Of a DNA stretch of 33,652 bases, positions 16,264-25,934 are shown piece by piece. Position numbers and translations under genes: made by a program. The notes beneath the pieces are model-generated. The model worked only from the letters and a program-made list of their open reading frames with translations. It searched no databases and had not been told where the DNA came from. This stretch comes from an uncultured Commensalibacter sp. GTDB lineage: Bacteria; Pseudomonadota; Alphaproteobacteria; Acetobacterales; Acetobacteraceae. The stretch lies in the NCBI GenBank assembly GCA_946699565.1, contig CAMPDW010000019.1:1-33652 (forward strand), read 5' to 3'. The first letter of the stretch is position 1. Each line of letters starts with the position of its first letter.

Positions 16264-17448
16264 ATGACTGAAGAATTCCATCGTATTCGTCGTCTTCCTC
16301 CTTATGTATTTGCTGAAATCAATGCCGCAAAAAAAGCTGCCCGAACACAAGGAAAGGATATCATTGATTTAGGCATGGGTAATCCTGACAGTCGTCCTCC
16401 TGAACATGTTATTCAAAAATTAATTGAAACAACCTCAGCACCTCGTGTTCATGGTTATTCAGTCAGTCGTGGTATCACAGGTCTCCGCAAAGCATTAGTT
16501 AATTATTATCAAAGACGCTTTAACGTTGCCCTAGATCCAGAACATGAAACCATTGTAACTCTTGGCTCTAAAGAAGGATTGGCTAATCTGGCATCTGCTA
16601 TTACTAGTCCTGGAGATACAATCCTTGTTCCCAATCCTTCATACCCAATTCATCAATTTGGTTTTATTATTGCTGGGGCTGCCATTCGATCGATTCCAGC
16701 CAAACCAGACGAACATATGCTGGAAGCATTACATCGAGCAGTGAGACATTCAGTGCCAAAACCAACGGCTTTGATTGTTAATTTTCCTTCTAATCCAACG
16801 GCTTACTTGGCAGATTTGGATTTTTATCGTGAACTTGTACAATTTGCAAAAAAAGAATCAATTTGGATTCTTTCCGACCTTGCGTATGCAGAAATCTATT
16901 TTAGCGATAAGATTCCGCCCTCAATTTTAGAAATCCCAGGAGCAAAAGATATTGCCATAGAATTTACATCCATGTCAAAAACCTATTCTATGGCTGGATG
17001 GCGTATTGGATTTGCCGCGGGAAATAAAAAATTAATTGCCGCCTTAACCCGAATTAAATCTTATCTTGATTATGGTGCCTTTACCCCCATTCAAGTCGCA
17101 GCGGCAACCGCTTTAAATAATCCTCAAGATTATATCAAAAAAATACGTCATCTATATAAAGATAGACGAGATACACTTATTAAAGGTTTGCATTTAGCCG
17201 GATGGAATGTTCCTTCTCCTGAAGCCTCCATGTTTGCTTGGGCATCCATCCCTGAACGATTCAAATCTATGGGTAGTGTTGAATTCTCCAAACTCCTTTT
17301 AAAAGAGGCTCAGGTGGCTGTTGCCCCAGGTCTCGGCTTTGGGGAATATGGAGATGATCATGTTAGAATTGGCTTAGTTGAAAATACTCAAAGGTTAAGA
17401 CAAGCCTGTCGTTCTATTAAAAATTTTATACAAACCTATGTAAAATAA
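16264..17448 (+). CDS. alaC: Class I/II PLP-dependent aminotransferase, AlaC-like
   Basis: A 394-residue fold-type I aminotransferase. PLP-site residues are visible: Asn177-Pro178 in NFPSNPTA, Asp205 and Tyr208 in LSDLAYAEI, and the Schiff-base Lys239 in SMSKTYSMAGWRIGF. The start, RRLPPYVFAEINAAK, is typical of the AlaC group (glutamate-pyruvate transaminase), which is often misnamed LL-diaminopimelate or aspartate aminotransferase. Substrate assignment between alanine and aspartate or methionine-family amino acids remains open. It stands directly upstream of homoserine dehydrogenase on the same strand, an arrangement common in proteobacteria and consistent with amino-acid synthesis. The ribosome site before its ATG is weak. 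Confidence 0.88.
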   Translation: MTEEFHRIRRLPPYVFAEINAAKKAARTQGKDIIDLGMGNPDSRPPEHVIQKLIETTSAPRVHGYSVSRGITGLRKALVNYYQRRFNVALDPEHETIVTLGSKEGLANLASAITSPGDTILVPNPSYPIHQFGFIIAGAAIRSIPAKPDEHMLEALHRAVRHSVPKPTALIVNFPSNPTAYLADLDFYRELVQFAKKESIWILSDLAYAEIYFSDKIPPSILEIPGAKDIAIEFTSMSKTYSMAGWRIGFAAGNKKLIAALTRIKSYLDYGAFTPIQVAAATALNNPQDYIKKIRHLYKDRRDTLIKGLHLAGWNVPSPEASMFAWASIPERFKSMGSVEFSKLLLKEAQVAVAPGLGFGEYGDDHVRIGLVENTQRLRQACRSIKNFIQTYVK

Positions 17449-17505
17449 AAATTTACTTTAAATTTATTTAGAACAATTATTTAAAATAATACTTGGAGAC
17501 ATTAT

Positions 17506-18828
17506 ATGGATAACCCTTCGGTTAATAAACCTTTAAACCTTGGTATCGCTGGTCTTGGAACCGTAGGAATTGGTGTATTACGATTGTTACAAAATAATGA
17601 AAAAACAATCACAAATCGAGCTGGACGTCCTATTCGTATTTATGCAATTAGTGCCAAAAATCGTCAAAAAAATCGTAATATGGATTTATCAAATCTAAAA
17701 TGGCACGAAAATCCATTAAATCTTGCTAAAGATCCCAATGTCGATGTAGTAATTGAACTAATTGGTGGGGCACACGGAACCGCTTACGAGCTTGTTTGCA
17801 GTGCTATTGAAAATAAAAAAGCTATTGTTACAGCAAATAAAGCACTAATTGCCTTGCATGGTAATGAGCTCGCAAAAAAAGCAGCTAGTCAAAATGTTCC
17901 TCTACTTTTCGAAGCGGCTGTTGCTGGTGGAATCCCTATTATTAAAACAATTAAAGAAGCATTAGCCGCTGACCGTTTAATACAAATTGGCGGAATTTTA
18001 AATGGAACCTGTAATTACATATTAACAACCATGACAAAAACAGGTCGTGATTTTAATGACATTCTAAAAGAAACGCAAAAATTAGGTTATGCAGAAGCCA
18101 ACCCTTCCACAGATATTGATGGCCTTGATACCGCCCATAAGCTTTCTATTTTAGCAAGCCTTGGTTTTGGATATACTTTTAATTTTGATGATATTTATGT
18201 TGAAGGCATTCGAAATATTAACCCTTATGATATTCATTATGCCCAAGAATTAGGCTATACTATTAAATTAATCGGCATTGCCCAACATCATCAAAATAAT
18301 AAATTGGAATTACGTGTTCATCCTGCCCTTTTACCAAACACATCACCCTTATCCCGAGTTAATGGGGTAATTAATGCCATTACAACCCAAGGAGAATTTT
18401 CAGGATATTTGATGCTCGAAGGTGCAGGAGCTGGTGAAGGGCCAACAGCAACAGCCGTTTGTGCTGATATTATCGATATCGCCAGAGGCAATACAATTCC
18501 AATGTGGGGAACGGATTGGAATGAACTTCGTCCCACCAATCTTATTCCTAATACCGATTTTAACAAAGCTTATTATATTCGTCTCTTTGTTGAAGATAAA
18601 CCAGGTGTTGTTGCTGATATTGCTACGGTTTTTAAAGATTATAACCTTTCACTTCGCAGCTTATTACAACATAAAAATCATATAATTCACAACGCTGAAA
18701 ATACGGTTCCTATCGTACTTGTGACTCATAAAAACAAAGAAAATTCTTTATTAAAAGCATTAAAAGAAATTCATAAGCTTCCTGCTATATTAGAAAAACC
18801 AATTGTGATTCGTATTGAAGAACCATAA
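17506..18828 (+). CDS. hom: Homoserine dehydrogenase
   Basis: Reduces aspartate semialdehyde to homoserine, the branch point toward threonine and methionine. The 440-residue monofunctional enzyme has the NAD(P)-binding GLGTVGIGV (16-24), TANKALIA, the catalytic-domain block AAVAGGIPIIKTIKE, GGILNGTCNYI and ANPSTDIDGLDTAHKL. The C-terminal ACT domain (about 355-440, beginning YYIRLFVEDKPGVVADIA) is expected to bind threonine for feedback inhibition. A GGAG ribosome site lies seven bases before the ATG. It is followed closely by glpX and recJ on the same strand, an order conserved in many alphaproteobacteria. No lesion is seen. Confidence 0.97.
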   Translation: MDNPSVNKPLNLGIAGLGTVGIGVLRLLQNNEKTITNRAGRPIRIYAISAKNRQKNRNMDLSNLKWHENPLNLAKDPNVDVVIELIGGAHGTAYELVCSAIENKKAIVTANKALIALHGNELAKKAASQNVPLLFEAAVAGGIPIIKTIKEALAADRLIQIGGILNGTCNYILTTMTKTGRDFNDILKETQKLGYAEANPSTDIDGLDTAHKLSILASLGFGYTFNFDDIYVEGIRNINPYDIHYAQELGYTIKLIGIAQHHQNNKLELRVHPALLPNTSPLSRVNGVINAITTQGEFSGYLMLEGAGAGEGPTATAVCADIIDIARGNTIPMWGTDWNELRPTNLIPNTDFNKAYYIRLFVEDKPGVVADIATVFKDYNLSLRSLLQHKNHIIHNAENTVPIVLVTHKNKENSLLKALKEIHKLPAILEKPIVIRIEEP

Positions 18829-18855
18829 AAAATTTAAAAAGAAATGGATAAATTC

Positions 18856-19854
18856 ATGACTATAACAGCCCCTTTTCAAACAGGTTATACGGTATCTGAT
18901 CGTAACCTTGCCCTTGAACTCGTCCGTGTTACAGAAGCTGCTGCATTAAAATCCTTTCATTGGGTTGGTCGAGGTAAAAAAAATGAGGCTGATGCTGCAG
19001 CCGTTCAGGGTATGCGACAAGCTTTTGATACAGTTGCAATATCTGGCACAGTTGTAATTGGAGAAGGTGAAATGGATGAAGCACCAATGCTTTATATCGG
19101 TGAAAAAGTTGGAGCTGGTGGTCCAGAAATGGATATTGCTGTTGATCCATTAGAAGGTACAAATCTAGTTGCCAAAAATCTGCCCAATGCGATAACTGTC
19201 GTTGCTTTGGCTGAAAAGGGTAATTTTCTTCACGCCCCTGATGTTTACATGGATAAAATTGCCATTGGACCAGGATATCCTGAAGGTATTATTGATATTG
19301 ACAATAGTGTTGAGACCAACCTAAAAAATCTTGCAAAAGCAAAAAAGGTTGATGTTTCTGACTTAACCCTTAGCATTTTAGAACGTGAACGCCATGCGGA
19401 AATTATTGCTAGAGCTCGTGAAGCAGGAGTACATGTAAAATTAATCTCTGATGGTGATGTCGCAAGCATTATCGCAACATGCTTACCCAAAAGTAATGTT
19501 GATATTGTCATAGGTTCTGGCGGAGCTCCAGAGGGTGTTCTTGCTGCCGCTGCTTTACGTTGCTTTGATGGACAAATGCAAGGTAGATTATTATTTGAAA
19601 ACCAAGAACAAATTGATCGAGCAAAGAAGATGAATCCACTTGACCCTCAACGTAAATTATCTTTGCATAACATGGCAAATGGAAATGTTTTATTTTCTGC
19701 AACAGGTGTTACAAACGGAGATATCTTAAAAGGCGTACGTTGGAAAGATAATCATGTATGGACCAACTCAATCGTAACACGTTCAGTTTCTAAAACTATT
19801 CGTTTCATTAATGCATGTCATGATCCAAAAGTCAAACCTCAAACAACTCTTTAA
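18856..19854 (+). CDS. glpX: Class II fructose-1,6-bisphosphatase
   Basis: Hydrolyses fructose 1,6-bisphosphate to fructose 6-phosphate for gluconeogenesis and pentose-phosphate recycling. The roughly 332-residue protein has the GlpX features: SDRNLALELVRVTEAAAL near the start, VVIGEGEMDEAPML, the metal and phosphate block DIAVDPLEGTNLVA, ISDGDVASII and GSGGAPEGVLAAAAL. An ATG at 18844 would add four residues (MDKF). I prefer 18856 because homologues begin with a short MT-stretch before the TGYTVSDRN block and a GGA lies at better spacing. The gene starts within 30 bases of the hom stop, so it is very probably in one operon with hom. The class I enzyme is not seen in this window. Confidence 0.95.
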   Translation: MTITAPFQTGYTVSDRNLALELVRVTEAAALKSFHWVGRGKKNEADAAAVQGMRQAFDTVAISGTVVIGEGEMDEAPMLYIGEKVGAGGPEMDIAVDPLEGTNLVAKNLPNAITVVALAEKGNFLHAPDVYMDKIAIGPGYPEGIIDIDNSVETNLKNLAKAKKVDVSDLTLSILERERHAEIIARAREAGVHVKLISDGDVASIIATCLPKSNVDIVIGSGGAPEGVLAAAALRCFDGQMQGRLLFENQEQIDRAKKMNPLDPQRKLSLHNMANGNVLFSATGVTNGDILKGVRWKDNHVWTNSIVTRSVSKTIRFINACHDPKVKPQTTL

Positions 19855-19879
19855 AATTTTATAAAATTCATTCTTTTTT

Positions 19880-21685
19880 ATGTCTGAAACATCTTCTTTA
19901 ATCCTCAATATTACACAAAGTCTTTCAGGACGCCGTTGGATTTGGCGTCAATCATCTTTAGACCAACATTTTCTTGAGCGTCAGGCTCAAGCTATTGCTC
20001 AAAAAGCCTCTTTATATGAAATTGTTGGTCGAATAATGGCTATAAGAGGAGTTTCGGCTGAAACCTTACCTTTTTTTTTATCTCCTACGCTTAAATCCTT
20101 ATTACCCGATCCATCTTGTCTGAAAGATATGGATAAAGCATCGGAACGTATTGCTGATGCTATTCTTCATCAAGAAAAAATTGCTATTTTTGGTGATTAT
20201 GATGTGGATGGTGGATGTGCCACCGCTTTACTAAGCGATTTCTTCGCAATGTTAGGTAATCAAGCCTTTACCTATATCCCCGACCGATTCAAAGAAGGTT
20301 ATGGCCCTAATGTTCAAGCTCTGAAACAGCTTATTCAACAAGGAGTCAGCCTTATTATTTGCGTCGATTGTGGAACGACATCTCACGCTGTCTTTAATCA
20401 GATCAATCAGGAAAAAACAGACATTATCGTTTTTGACCATCATAAATCGGAATCCGTCCCTGCCATTTATGCAACCGTTAATCCTAATCGTTTAGATTGT
20501 AATTCCAATCTTGATAATCTTTGTGCTGGTGGTGTCAGCTTTATTGCGGCCATTGCAATTACGAGAAGCCTCAGAAAGAAAAATTATTTTCAAAATCATC
20601 CAGAACCTAATCTCTTTAAACTTATGGATCTAGTCGCTTTATCGACCGTCTGTGATGTAATGCCCTTAACAGGTTTAAATAGAGCCTTTGTGACACAAGG
20701 TCTAAAAATCTTGGCAAAACGTGAGCGCATAGGATTGGCCTCTTTACTAGACGTAGCTGGAATTACAAATACACCTAACGCCTTCAGTTGTGGTTTTGCT
20801 TTAGGTCCAAGAATTAATGCAGGTGGACGTATTTCAGAAGCGAGTTTAGGACTACAACTCCTAATCAATACAAACCCTTTTGATGCTAAACTTATCGCAG
20901 AACGATTGGATACAATTAATAAACAGCGACAAAATATTGAAAAAGATGTTTTAAAACAAGCTACAAATCAAGCCTTGGAGCAATATCAACAGGGAAACGC
21001 CGTGATTATGCTCAGCAATCCAAAATGGCATGCCGGTATTGTCGGTATTGTTGCAGGAAGAATTAAAGAACAAATTAACCGCCCTATTCTAATTGGTTCA
21101 GAACTGCCTGATGGAACGATTAAAGGATCAGGTCGCTCTATTCCAGGTATTGATCTAGGAGCTGCCATTATTGCAGCTAAACAAGCTAATTTATTAATAA
21201 GTGGTGGTGGTCATACAATGGCTGCTGGATATAGTTACCACAAAAATCAGGCTGAAGAGCTTCATACATTTCTTAACCATTATTTAGAACGGACTGTACA
21301 TTATCCCACTGTTGCAGATTTAGAAATTGAAGGTGTTATTACCCCTGCTGGTGCGTCTATAGAACTTGCCAAACAAATTGAAAGTCTTGCACCCTTTGGA
21401 AATGGAAATGAAGAACCTATTCTTATATTATCCCATGTCCATATTATTCGCACGGATCGAATAGGAAAAGACGGCAACACCTTACGATTAATTATTCAAG
21501 GAGAAAATGGGCAATCGCTCAAAGCCCTTCTTTTTCGTGCCGATCAGAATCCTATTGTTCCATTTTTAGAGGACTCTCAAAATCGCCAACCCCTCCATTT
21601 GGCTGGATGCTTACGCAACAGTCGATGGAATGGACGAGAAAACATAACTTTTTTTATAAAAGATGCTAGTTTTGTAAAAAATTAA
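19880..21685 (+). CDS. recJ: Single-stranded-DNA-specific exonuclease RecJ
   Basis: A 5'-3' single-strand DNA exonuclease used in recombination and mismatch or base-excision repair. The 601-residue product has the DHH phosphoesterase core: FGDYDVDGG with Asp106, Asp108 and Asp110, VDCGTT with Asp163, and DHH at 186-188. Next come a LGPRINAGGRI block and the DHHA1 portion with KWHAGIVGIVAGRIKE, IKGSGRSIPGIDLG and SGGGHTMAAGYS. An OB-like C-terminal region runs from about residue 480. It follows glpX by 25 bases without a good ribosome site of its own, which suggests co-transcription. The stop is followed after 54 bases by tRNA-Glu on the same strand. Confidence 0.96.
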   Translation: MSETSSLILNITQSLSGRRWIWRQSSLDQHFLERQAQAIAQKASLYEIVGRIMAIRGVSAETLPFFLSPTLKSLLPDPSCLKDMDKASERIADAILHQEKIAIFGDYDVDGGCATALLSDFFAMLGNQAFTYIPDRFKEGYGPNVQALKQLIQQGVSLIICVDCGTTSHAVFNQINQEKTDIIVFDHHKSESVPAIYATVNPNRLDCNSNLDNLCAGGVSFIAAIAITRSLRKKNYFQNHPEPNLFKLMDLVALSTVCDVMPLTGLNRAFVTQGLKILAKRERIGLASLLDVAGITNTPNAFSCGFALGPRINAGGRISEASLGLQLLINTNPFDAKLIAERLDTINKQRQNIEKDVLKQATNQALEQYQQGNAVIMLSNPKWHAGIVGIVAGRIKEQINRPILIGSELPDGTIKGSGRSIPGIDLGAAIIAAKQANLLISGGGHTMAAGYSYHKNQAEELHTFLNHYLERTVHYPTVADLEIEGVITPAGASIELAKQIESLAPFGNGNEEPILILSHVHIIRTDRIGKDGNTLRLIIQGENGQSLKALLFRADQNPIVPFLEDSQNRQPLHLAGCLRNSRWNGRENITFFIKDASFVKN

Positions 21686-21739
21686 CATTTTTTACTTGAC
21701 CAAAAGATCATGCCCATGTATTAAACCTTCATTGCCTCT

Positions 21740-21815
21740 GTCCCGTTCGTCTAGAGGCCTAGGACATCGCCCTTTCACGGCGGCAACACGGGTTCGACTC
21801 CCGTACGGGACGCCA
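21740..21815 (+). tRNA. tRNA-Glu (anticodon UUC)
   Basis: A 76-base cloverleaf. Acceptor GTCCCGT pairs with ACGGGAC, followed by discriminator G and encoded CCA. The loop CTTTCAC in the anticodon stem CGCC/GGCG gives UUC. The T-arm shows GGTTCGACTCC. Confidence 0.97.
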
Positions 21816-21939
21816 ATAGTTTATTAAGAAATTATTGTCTTTATTTTTTGCCAAAATTAAATAATTATTTCTCCTTAATATATAATTTATTATACAATCA
21901 ATAAAAAAATTAATTATTCCCGAAAATGGCTTCCCCTAT

Positions 21940-22824
21940 ATGAAATGTGCTGCCCTTATTGTAACTTATAATCGTTTAGATAAATTACAATTATGTATAA
22001 AAGCAACTTGTGCTTTAAAATTTGACAAAATTATTGTTATCGATAATGCATCTTATGATGGCACAGCACAATGGTTAGCTTCACTTAATGAATCCCGTTT
22101 ACAAATCCTTCGAATGAAAAATAATCTAGGAGGGGCGGGTGGATTTAAATATGGAGCGCAATATATTTCATCATTAAACATAGATTGGATCTTTTTTTTT
22201 GATGATGATGCTTATCCAGAAAAAAATCTTCTTTCAAATTTTTCAATATTGGAAAAGAATAATTACCAAATTTTTAGCTGTAAGGTATTAACACCCAAAC
22301 ATAAAATATCTTTCATGAACATACCTTTCAAAAAAATACCTTCTACGCTTTTTCAAACAATTTGCTATAAATTAAATCCTCGTCAATTTTTACCCAATCC
22401 TAATGAAAATTGTGAAGTTCAGACCTTTTCATTTGTCGGAGCAATTATACACAAAACTATATTGGAAAAATATGCTCATACAATTATGGAGAATTTATTC
22501 ATCTATTTTGATGATTTGGCATTTTCTTATTATTTATCACAACATCATCATAAAATTTTATACGTATCCAACCTTATTTTTATTCATGATGTTATTTTAC
22601 ATTCAAACATTTATTCAAATAAAAAATTATATTATCTTATTCGCAATTTAATCATTACCTATAAAAGTTTTAAAGATAAGCCCTTTTTTACACTGCCAAC
22701 TGTTTTATTTCGAATTTTAGCAGCCTTTATATGCTGTTTAATGCAAAACAATAAAATACAATCTTTTAAATATCTATTAAGCGGGTTGAAAGACGGATTA
22801 CTTTATAAGCCTCAAAAATTATAA
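21940..22824 (+). CDS. Glycosyltransferase family 2 protein
   Basis: A 294-residue GT-A fold glycosyltransferase that probably adds a sugar to a surface polysaccharide or glycolipid. The N-terminus shows AALIVTYNRLDKL, the nucleotide-sugar site VIDNASYDGT (33-42), LGGAGGFKYG, and the metal motif FFDDDAYPE (Asp88-Asp90). A second acidic block, YFDDLAFSYYL, lies near residue 189. The layout resembles rhamnosyl- and galactofuranosyl-transferases of the GT2 family; donor and acceptor are unknown. The last 50 residues are basic and hydrophobic and may sit on the membrane. It stands alone between tRNA-Glu and the converging ilvD, without other polysaccharide genes. Base composition is as AT-rich as the surrounding non-coding DNA. 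Confidence 0.87.
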   Translation: MKCAALIVTYNRLDKLQLCIKATCALKFDKIIVIDNASYDGTAQWLASLNESRLQILRMKNNLGGAGGFKYGAQYISSLNIDWIFFFDDDAYPEKNLLSNFSILEKNNYQIFSCKVLTPKHKISFMNIPFKKIPSTLFQTICYKLNPRQFLPNPNENCEVQTFSFVGAIIHKTILEKYAHTIMENLFIYFDDLAFSYYLSQHHHKILYVSNLIFIHDVILHSNIYSNKKLYYLIRNLIITYKSFKDKPFFTLPTVLFRILAAFICCLMQNNKIQSFKYLLSGLKDGLLYKPQKL

Positions 22825-22910
22825 TTCATTTCAATTATTTATTAATTTTTTGCCACCTATTTTAATAGAATCATACCTTAACAACCCTATTAATTCAATT
22901 TCATTCCAAA

Positions 22911-24746
22911 TTATTCAAACAATTTTTTATTTCTTATTGCCCCTTTATCTGCACTTGTTGCCATCATAGCATAGGCCTTTAACGCAGTACTAATTTTACG
23001 TGCTCTTGGTTTAGAGGGTTTCCAGCCTTTTTTATCCTGTTCTTGACGCCGCTGATTCAATATCTCATCTGAAACATCCAGTTGAATAGAACGATTAGGG
23101 ATATCAATTTTAATACGATCCCCTTCTTGAACTAAACCGATTGCTCCTTCATTTGCCGCTTCCGGTGAAACATGACCAATAGATAAACCAGAAGTCCCAC
23201 CAGAGAAACGCCCATCTGTCAATAATGCACAAAGTTTACCAAGATTTTTTGATTTCAAATAACTCGTTGGATAAAGCATTTCTTGCATACCTGGTCCTCC
23301 TTTAGGACCTTCATAACGAATGATGACAATATCACCAGGTTCGATCTGATCTGATAAAATACCTTCTACTGCACTATCCTGACTTTCAAAAATCCTAGCC
23401 CTACCCTCAAATACCAAAATAGATTCATCAACACCCGCCGTTTTCACAACACAACCATCTTCTGCTAAATTTCCATAAAGAACGGCTAAGCCTCCGTCTC
23501 TGGAATAAGCATGTTTAAGGTCACGAATACAACCTGTAGAACGATCATGATCCAAATTTTTCCAACGTTCATTTTGACTAAAAGCCTGCTGTGACGGAAC
23601 ACCACCTGGAGCAGCTTTAAAAAAATCTGATACTGATTTCTCATGAGTTGAAATAATATCCCAATGTAATATTGCATCTTTGATTGTTTCTGAATGAATG
23701 GTCCGAGCATTTAAATTTAATAAACCTGCTTTCGCTAATTCCCCTAGAATTCCATAAACACCGCCTGCACGATGAACATCCTCTATATGATAATTTTGTG
23801 TATTAGGTGCTACCTTGCATAATTGAGGAATCTTTCGCGACAAACGATCAATATCGCGTAAAGTAAAATCAACTTCACCTTCCTGAGCAATAGCCAGAAG
23901 ATGTAAAATTGTATTGGTTGAACCGCCCATCGCAATATCTAATGCCATTGCATTTTCAAAAGCTTCTTTTATCGCAATGGAACGCGGTAAAATTTTATCA
24001 TTTCCTTCATCGTAATATTGTTTGCAAAGTTCAATGATTTTTTTACCAGCCCTTCTAAATAAAAACTGACGATCTTTATGTGTAGCAAGTAAAGTTCCAT
24101 TACCAGGAAAAGAAAAACCTAACGCTTCCGTTAGACAATTCATAGAATTTGCAGTAAACATTCCTGAACAAGATCCACAGGTTGGACAAGCAGTGCGTTC
24201 ATATTCTTTTAACTGATTATCCTGAATATGATTATCCCCAGCAGCAATCATCGCATCAATCAAATCAAGCTTATGATTGACTAGATTACTTTTACCTGCC
24301 TCCATCGGACCACCCGAAACAAAAATTACAGGGATATTTAACCGCATAGCAGCCATTAACATTCCTGGGGTGATTTTATCGCAATTCGAAATACATACCA
24401 TTGCATCAGCACAATGTGCATTCACCATATATTCCACAGAATCAGCAATAATTTCCCGGCTTGGTAAAGAATAAAGCATTCCATCATGCCCCATCGCAAT
24501 TCCATCATCAATGGCAATCGTATTAAATTCCTTTGCCACACCCCCCGCATTTTCAACTTCCCTAGCCACTAACTGACCTATATCTTTTAAATGAACATGT
24601 CCCGGGACAAATTGTGTAAAAGAGTTAACCACAGCTATAATAGGTTTTTTAAAATCATTATCTTTCATTCCAGTTGCACGCCATAATGCACGTGCACCCG
24701 CCATATTACGACCCTGTGTGGAAATTTTCGAACGATATTGAGGCAT
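22911..24746 (-). CDS. ilvD: Dihydroxy-acid dehydratase
   Basis: Dehydrates 2,3-dihydroxy-isovalerate and -methylvalerate in valine, leucine and isoleucine synthesis. The 611-residue length and motifs are those of the oxygen-labile iron-sulfur type of E. coli. Cys122 and Lys124 are in [12 protein letters not shown], and the second cysteine block [15 protein letters not shown] spans about 187-200. The C-terminal [20 protein letters not shown] is complete. AAGGA lies seven bases before the ATG at 24746. It is transcribed divergently from gmhB across a 240-base AT-rich spacer that contains a 14-bp perfect palindrome. No attenuator-like leader peptide rich in branched-chain residues is evident. 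The cluster type is inferred from the family. Confidence 0.97.
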   Translation of the reverse strand: MPQYRSKISTQGRNMAGARALWRATGMKDNDFKKPIIAVVNSFTQFVPGHVHLKDIGQLVAREVENAGGVAKEFNTIAIDDGIAMGHDGMLYSLPSREIIADSVEYMVNAHCADAMVCISNCDKITPGMLMAAMRLNIPVIFVSGGPMEAGKSNLVNHKLDLIDAMIAAGDNHIQDNQLKEYERTACPTCGSCSGMFTANSMNCLTEALGFSFPGNGTLLATHKDRQFLFRRAGKKIIELCKQYYDEGNDKILPRSIAIKEAFENAMALDIAMGGSTNTILHLLAIAQEGEVDFTLRDIDRLSRKIPQLCKVAPNTQNYHIEDVHRAGGVYGILGELAKAGLLNLNARTIHSETIKDAILHWDIISTHEKSVSDFFKAAPGGVPSQQAFSQNERWKNLDHDRSTGCIRDLKHAYSRDGGLAVLYGNLAEDGCVVKTAGVDESILVFEGRARIFESQDSAVEGILSDQIEPGDIVIIRYEGPKGGPGMQEMLYPTSYLKSKNLGKLCALLTDGRFSGGTSGLSIGHVSPEAANEGAIGLVQEGDRIKIDIPNRSIQLDVSDEILNQRRQEQDKKGWKPSKPRARKISTALKAYAMMATSADKGAIRNKKLFE

Positions 24747-24986
24747 CAGATAATCCTTGTATGAAAAACCAAGAAAATAAATTATGATTGTTAAATTAAT
24801 TTTAATTATTTGAATTAAATATCATATTAAAAAAAATTAACTATATGATTTCTTTAATTTGATCATTTATTTAAAGTCCAATATTTTTATTCATGATAAT
24901 TATCATTTTCTAGAATATAAATTCAAAAAAATAAATTTAAATATTACACTTTATTCAAACAACATTATTAGGATAATTAAAAATAA
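24747..24986. promoter_or_regulatory. Divergent ilvD/gmhB spacer with a Fur-like palindrome
   Basis: The 240-base spacer must hold the promoters of both genes. Its clearest element is the perfect palindrome ATGATAATTATCAT at 24893-24906. It contains TGATAAT and ATTATCA half-sites like those of Fur boxes but lacks the central base of the 7-1-7 form. It lies about 150 bases from ilvD and 80 from gmhB. No regulator is encoded nearby. Confidence 0.4.
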
Positions 24987-25529
24987 ATGGTTTTTACTCA
25001 TTCCATATTTAATCCATTAAAACCAGCAATTTTTTTTGACCGAGACGGTGTTATTAATAAAGATATTGGTTATCCTTACCGTAAAGAAGATTTATTTCTT
25101 ATTGAAGGTGCTGGAGAAGCTATTTTCCAAGCGAAAAACAAAGGATTTCTTACTATTGTTGTTACCAATCAATCTGGTGTTGCACGTGGTTTCTTTAAAG
25201 AAAATGACGTACATCAATTTCATGATTATATTCAAGATAAACTTAAAACCTATCACACTTCTATTGATGCGTTTTATTATTGCCCTTTTCATCCACAAGC
25301 TACTATAACAGCATATCGACAAGATCACCCTGACCGCAAACCTCATCCAGGAATGATCGAGCGTGCAATTCAAGAATTCAATATTGATCGTCAACGATCT
25401 TTCTTGATTGGGGATAAAGACACAGATTTACATGCTGCTAAGCAAGCAAATATAAAAGCTTATCTTTTTAAAGAAAAAAATCTTAACCATTTTTTAACAT
25501 CAGTTATCACTAAAAACACATGTCTTTAA
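24987..25529 (+). CDS. gmhB: D-glycero-beta-D-manno-heptose-1,7-bisphosphate 7-phosphatase
   Basis: Removes the 7-phosphate during synthesis of ADP-heptose for LPS. The 180-residue HAD-superfamily product has the nucleophile block FFDRDGVIN (Asp18, Asp20), TNQSGVARG (60-68), RKPHPGMI with Lys118, and GDKDTDLHAA (142-151). One oddity is the zinc-loop region. Cys99 and His102 in YYCPFHP remain, but the second cysteine pair of E. coli GmhB is replaced by HPD just before RKP, so the zinc site is probably altered or absent. A histidinol-phosphatase role is possible because the families are close. hldD in the same window supports heptose synthesis. AGGA lies about 12 bases before the ATG. Confidence 0.9.
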   Translation: MVFTHSIFNPLKPAIFFDRDGVINKDIGYPYRKEDLFLIEGAGEAIFQAKNKGFLTIVVTNQSGVARGFFKENDVHQFHDYIQDKLKTYHTSIDAFYYCPFHPQATITAYRQDHPDRKPHPGMIERAIQEFNIDRQRSFLIGDKDTDLHAAKQANIKAYLFKEKNLNHFLTSVITKNTCL

Positions 25530-25610
25530 TATTATTTGTATTTTAATTTTTTCACTTTAATATGATTTTCAATCATACTTATTAATTTTATTAATGGTTA
25601 AGGAGGAAAG

Positions 25611-25925
25611 ATGAAATTGGGTAGTGAAGATATTTATGCCGATCGTTTTTCGACACATAAATTACATAAACATGAAATCCATAAAGAAAGTATTCGCCCC
25701 GATATTATTTTAAGTATGCTCCAAGATGAACTCCTTCTTAATGGAAATTACCCGACAAAATTTGACAATATTCTGCCAAACATGGATTGAAAAAGAAATC
25801 CGAGAAATCATGAATAAATACATCAACAAGAACATAATCGATAAAGGCGAATACCCCACCACCGCAAAGATTGAAACACGATGTGTCCATATTCTCTCTA
25901 ATTGATAGAATGTACCAGATGCCCA
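25611..25925 (+). pseudogene. gadB: 5' fragment of glutamate decarboxylase
   Basis: A textbook AAGGAGG ribosome site and ATG at 25611 start a 59-codon frame. It reads like the front of GadB: FSTHKLHKHEIHKESIRPDI, then [14 protein letters not shown] frameshift near 25750 interrupts it. The continuation in the next frame is unmistakable: [35 protein letters not shown] and [11 protein letters not shown], followed by stops. These match residues of about 30-100 of glutamate decarboxylase. The PLP lysine and the whole catalytic body are absent because the sequence switches to an antiporter at about 25935. The enzyme would have made GABA from glutamate while consuming a proton. Confidence 0.82.
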
Positions 25926-25934
25926 ACGTACTGA

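Noticed and set aside
24747-24985. A branched-chain amino-acid attenuator or riboswitch before ilvD
   Set aside because: No leader peptide rich in Ile, Leu or Val and no recognisable riboswitch core was seen.
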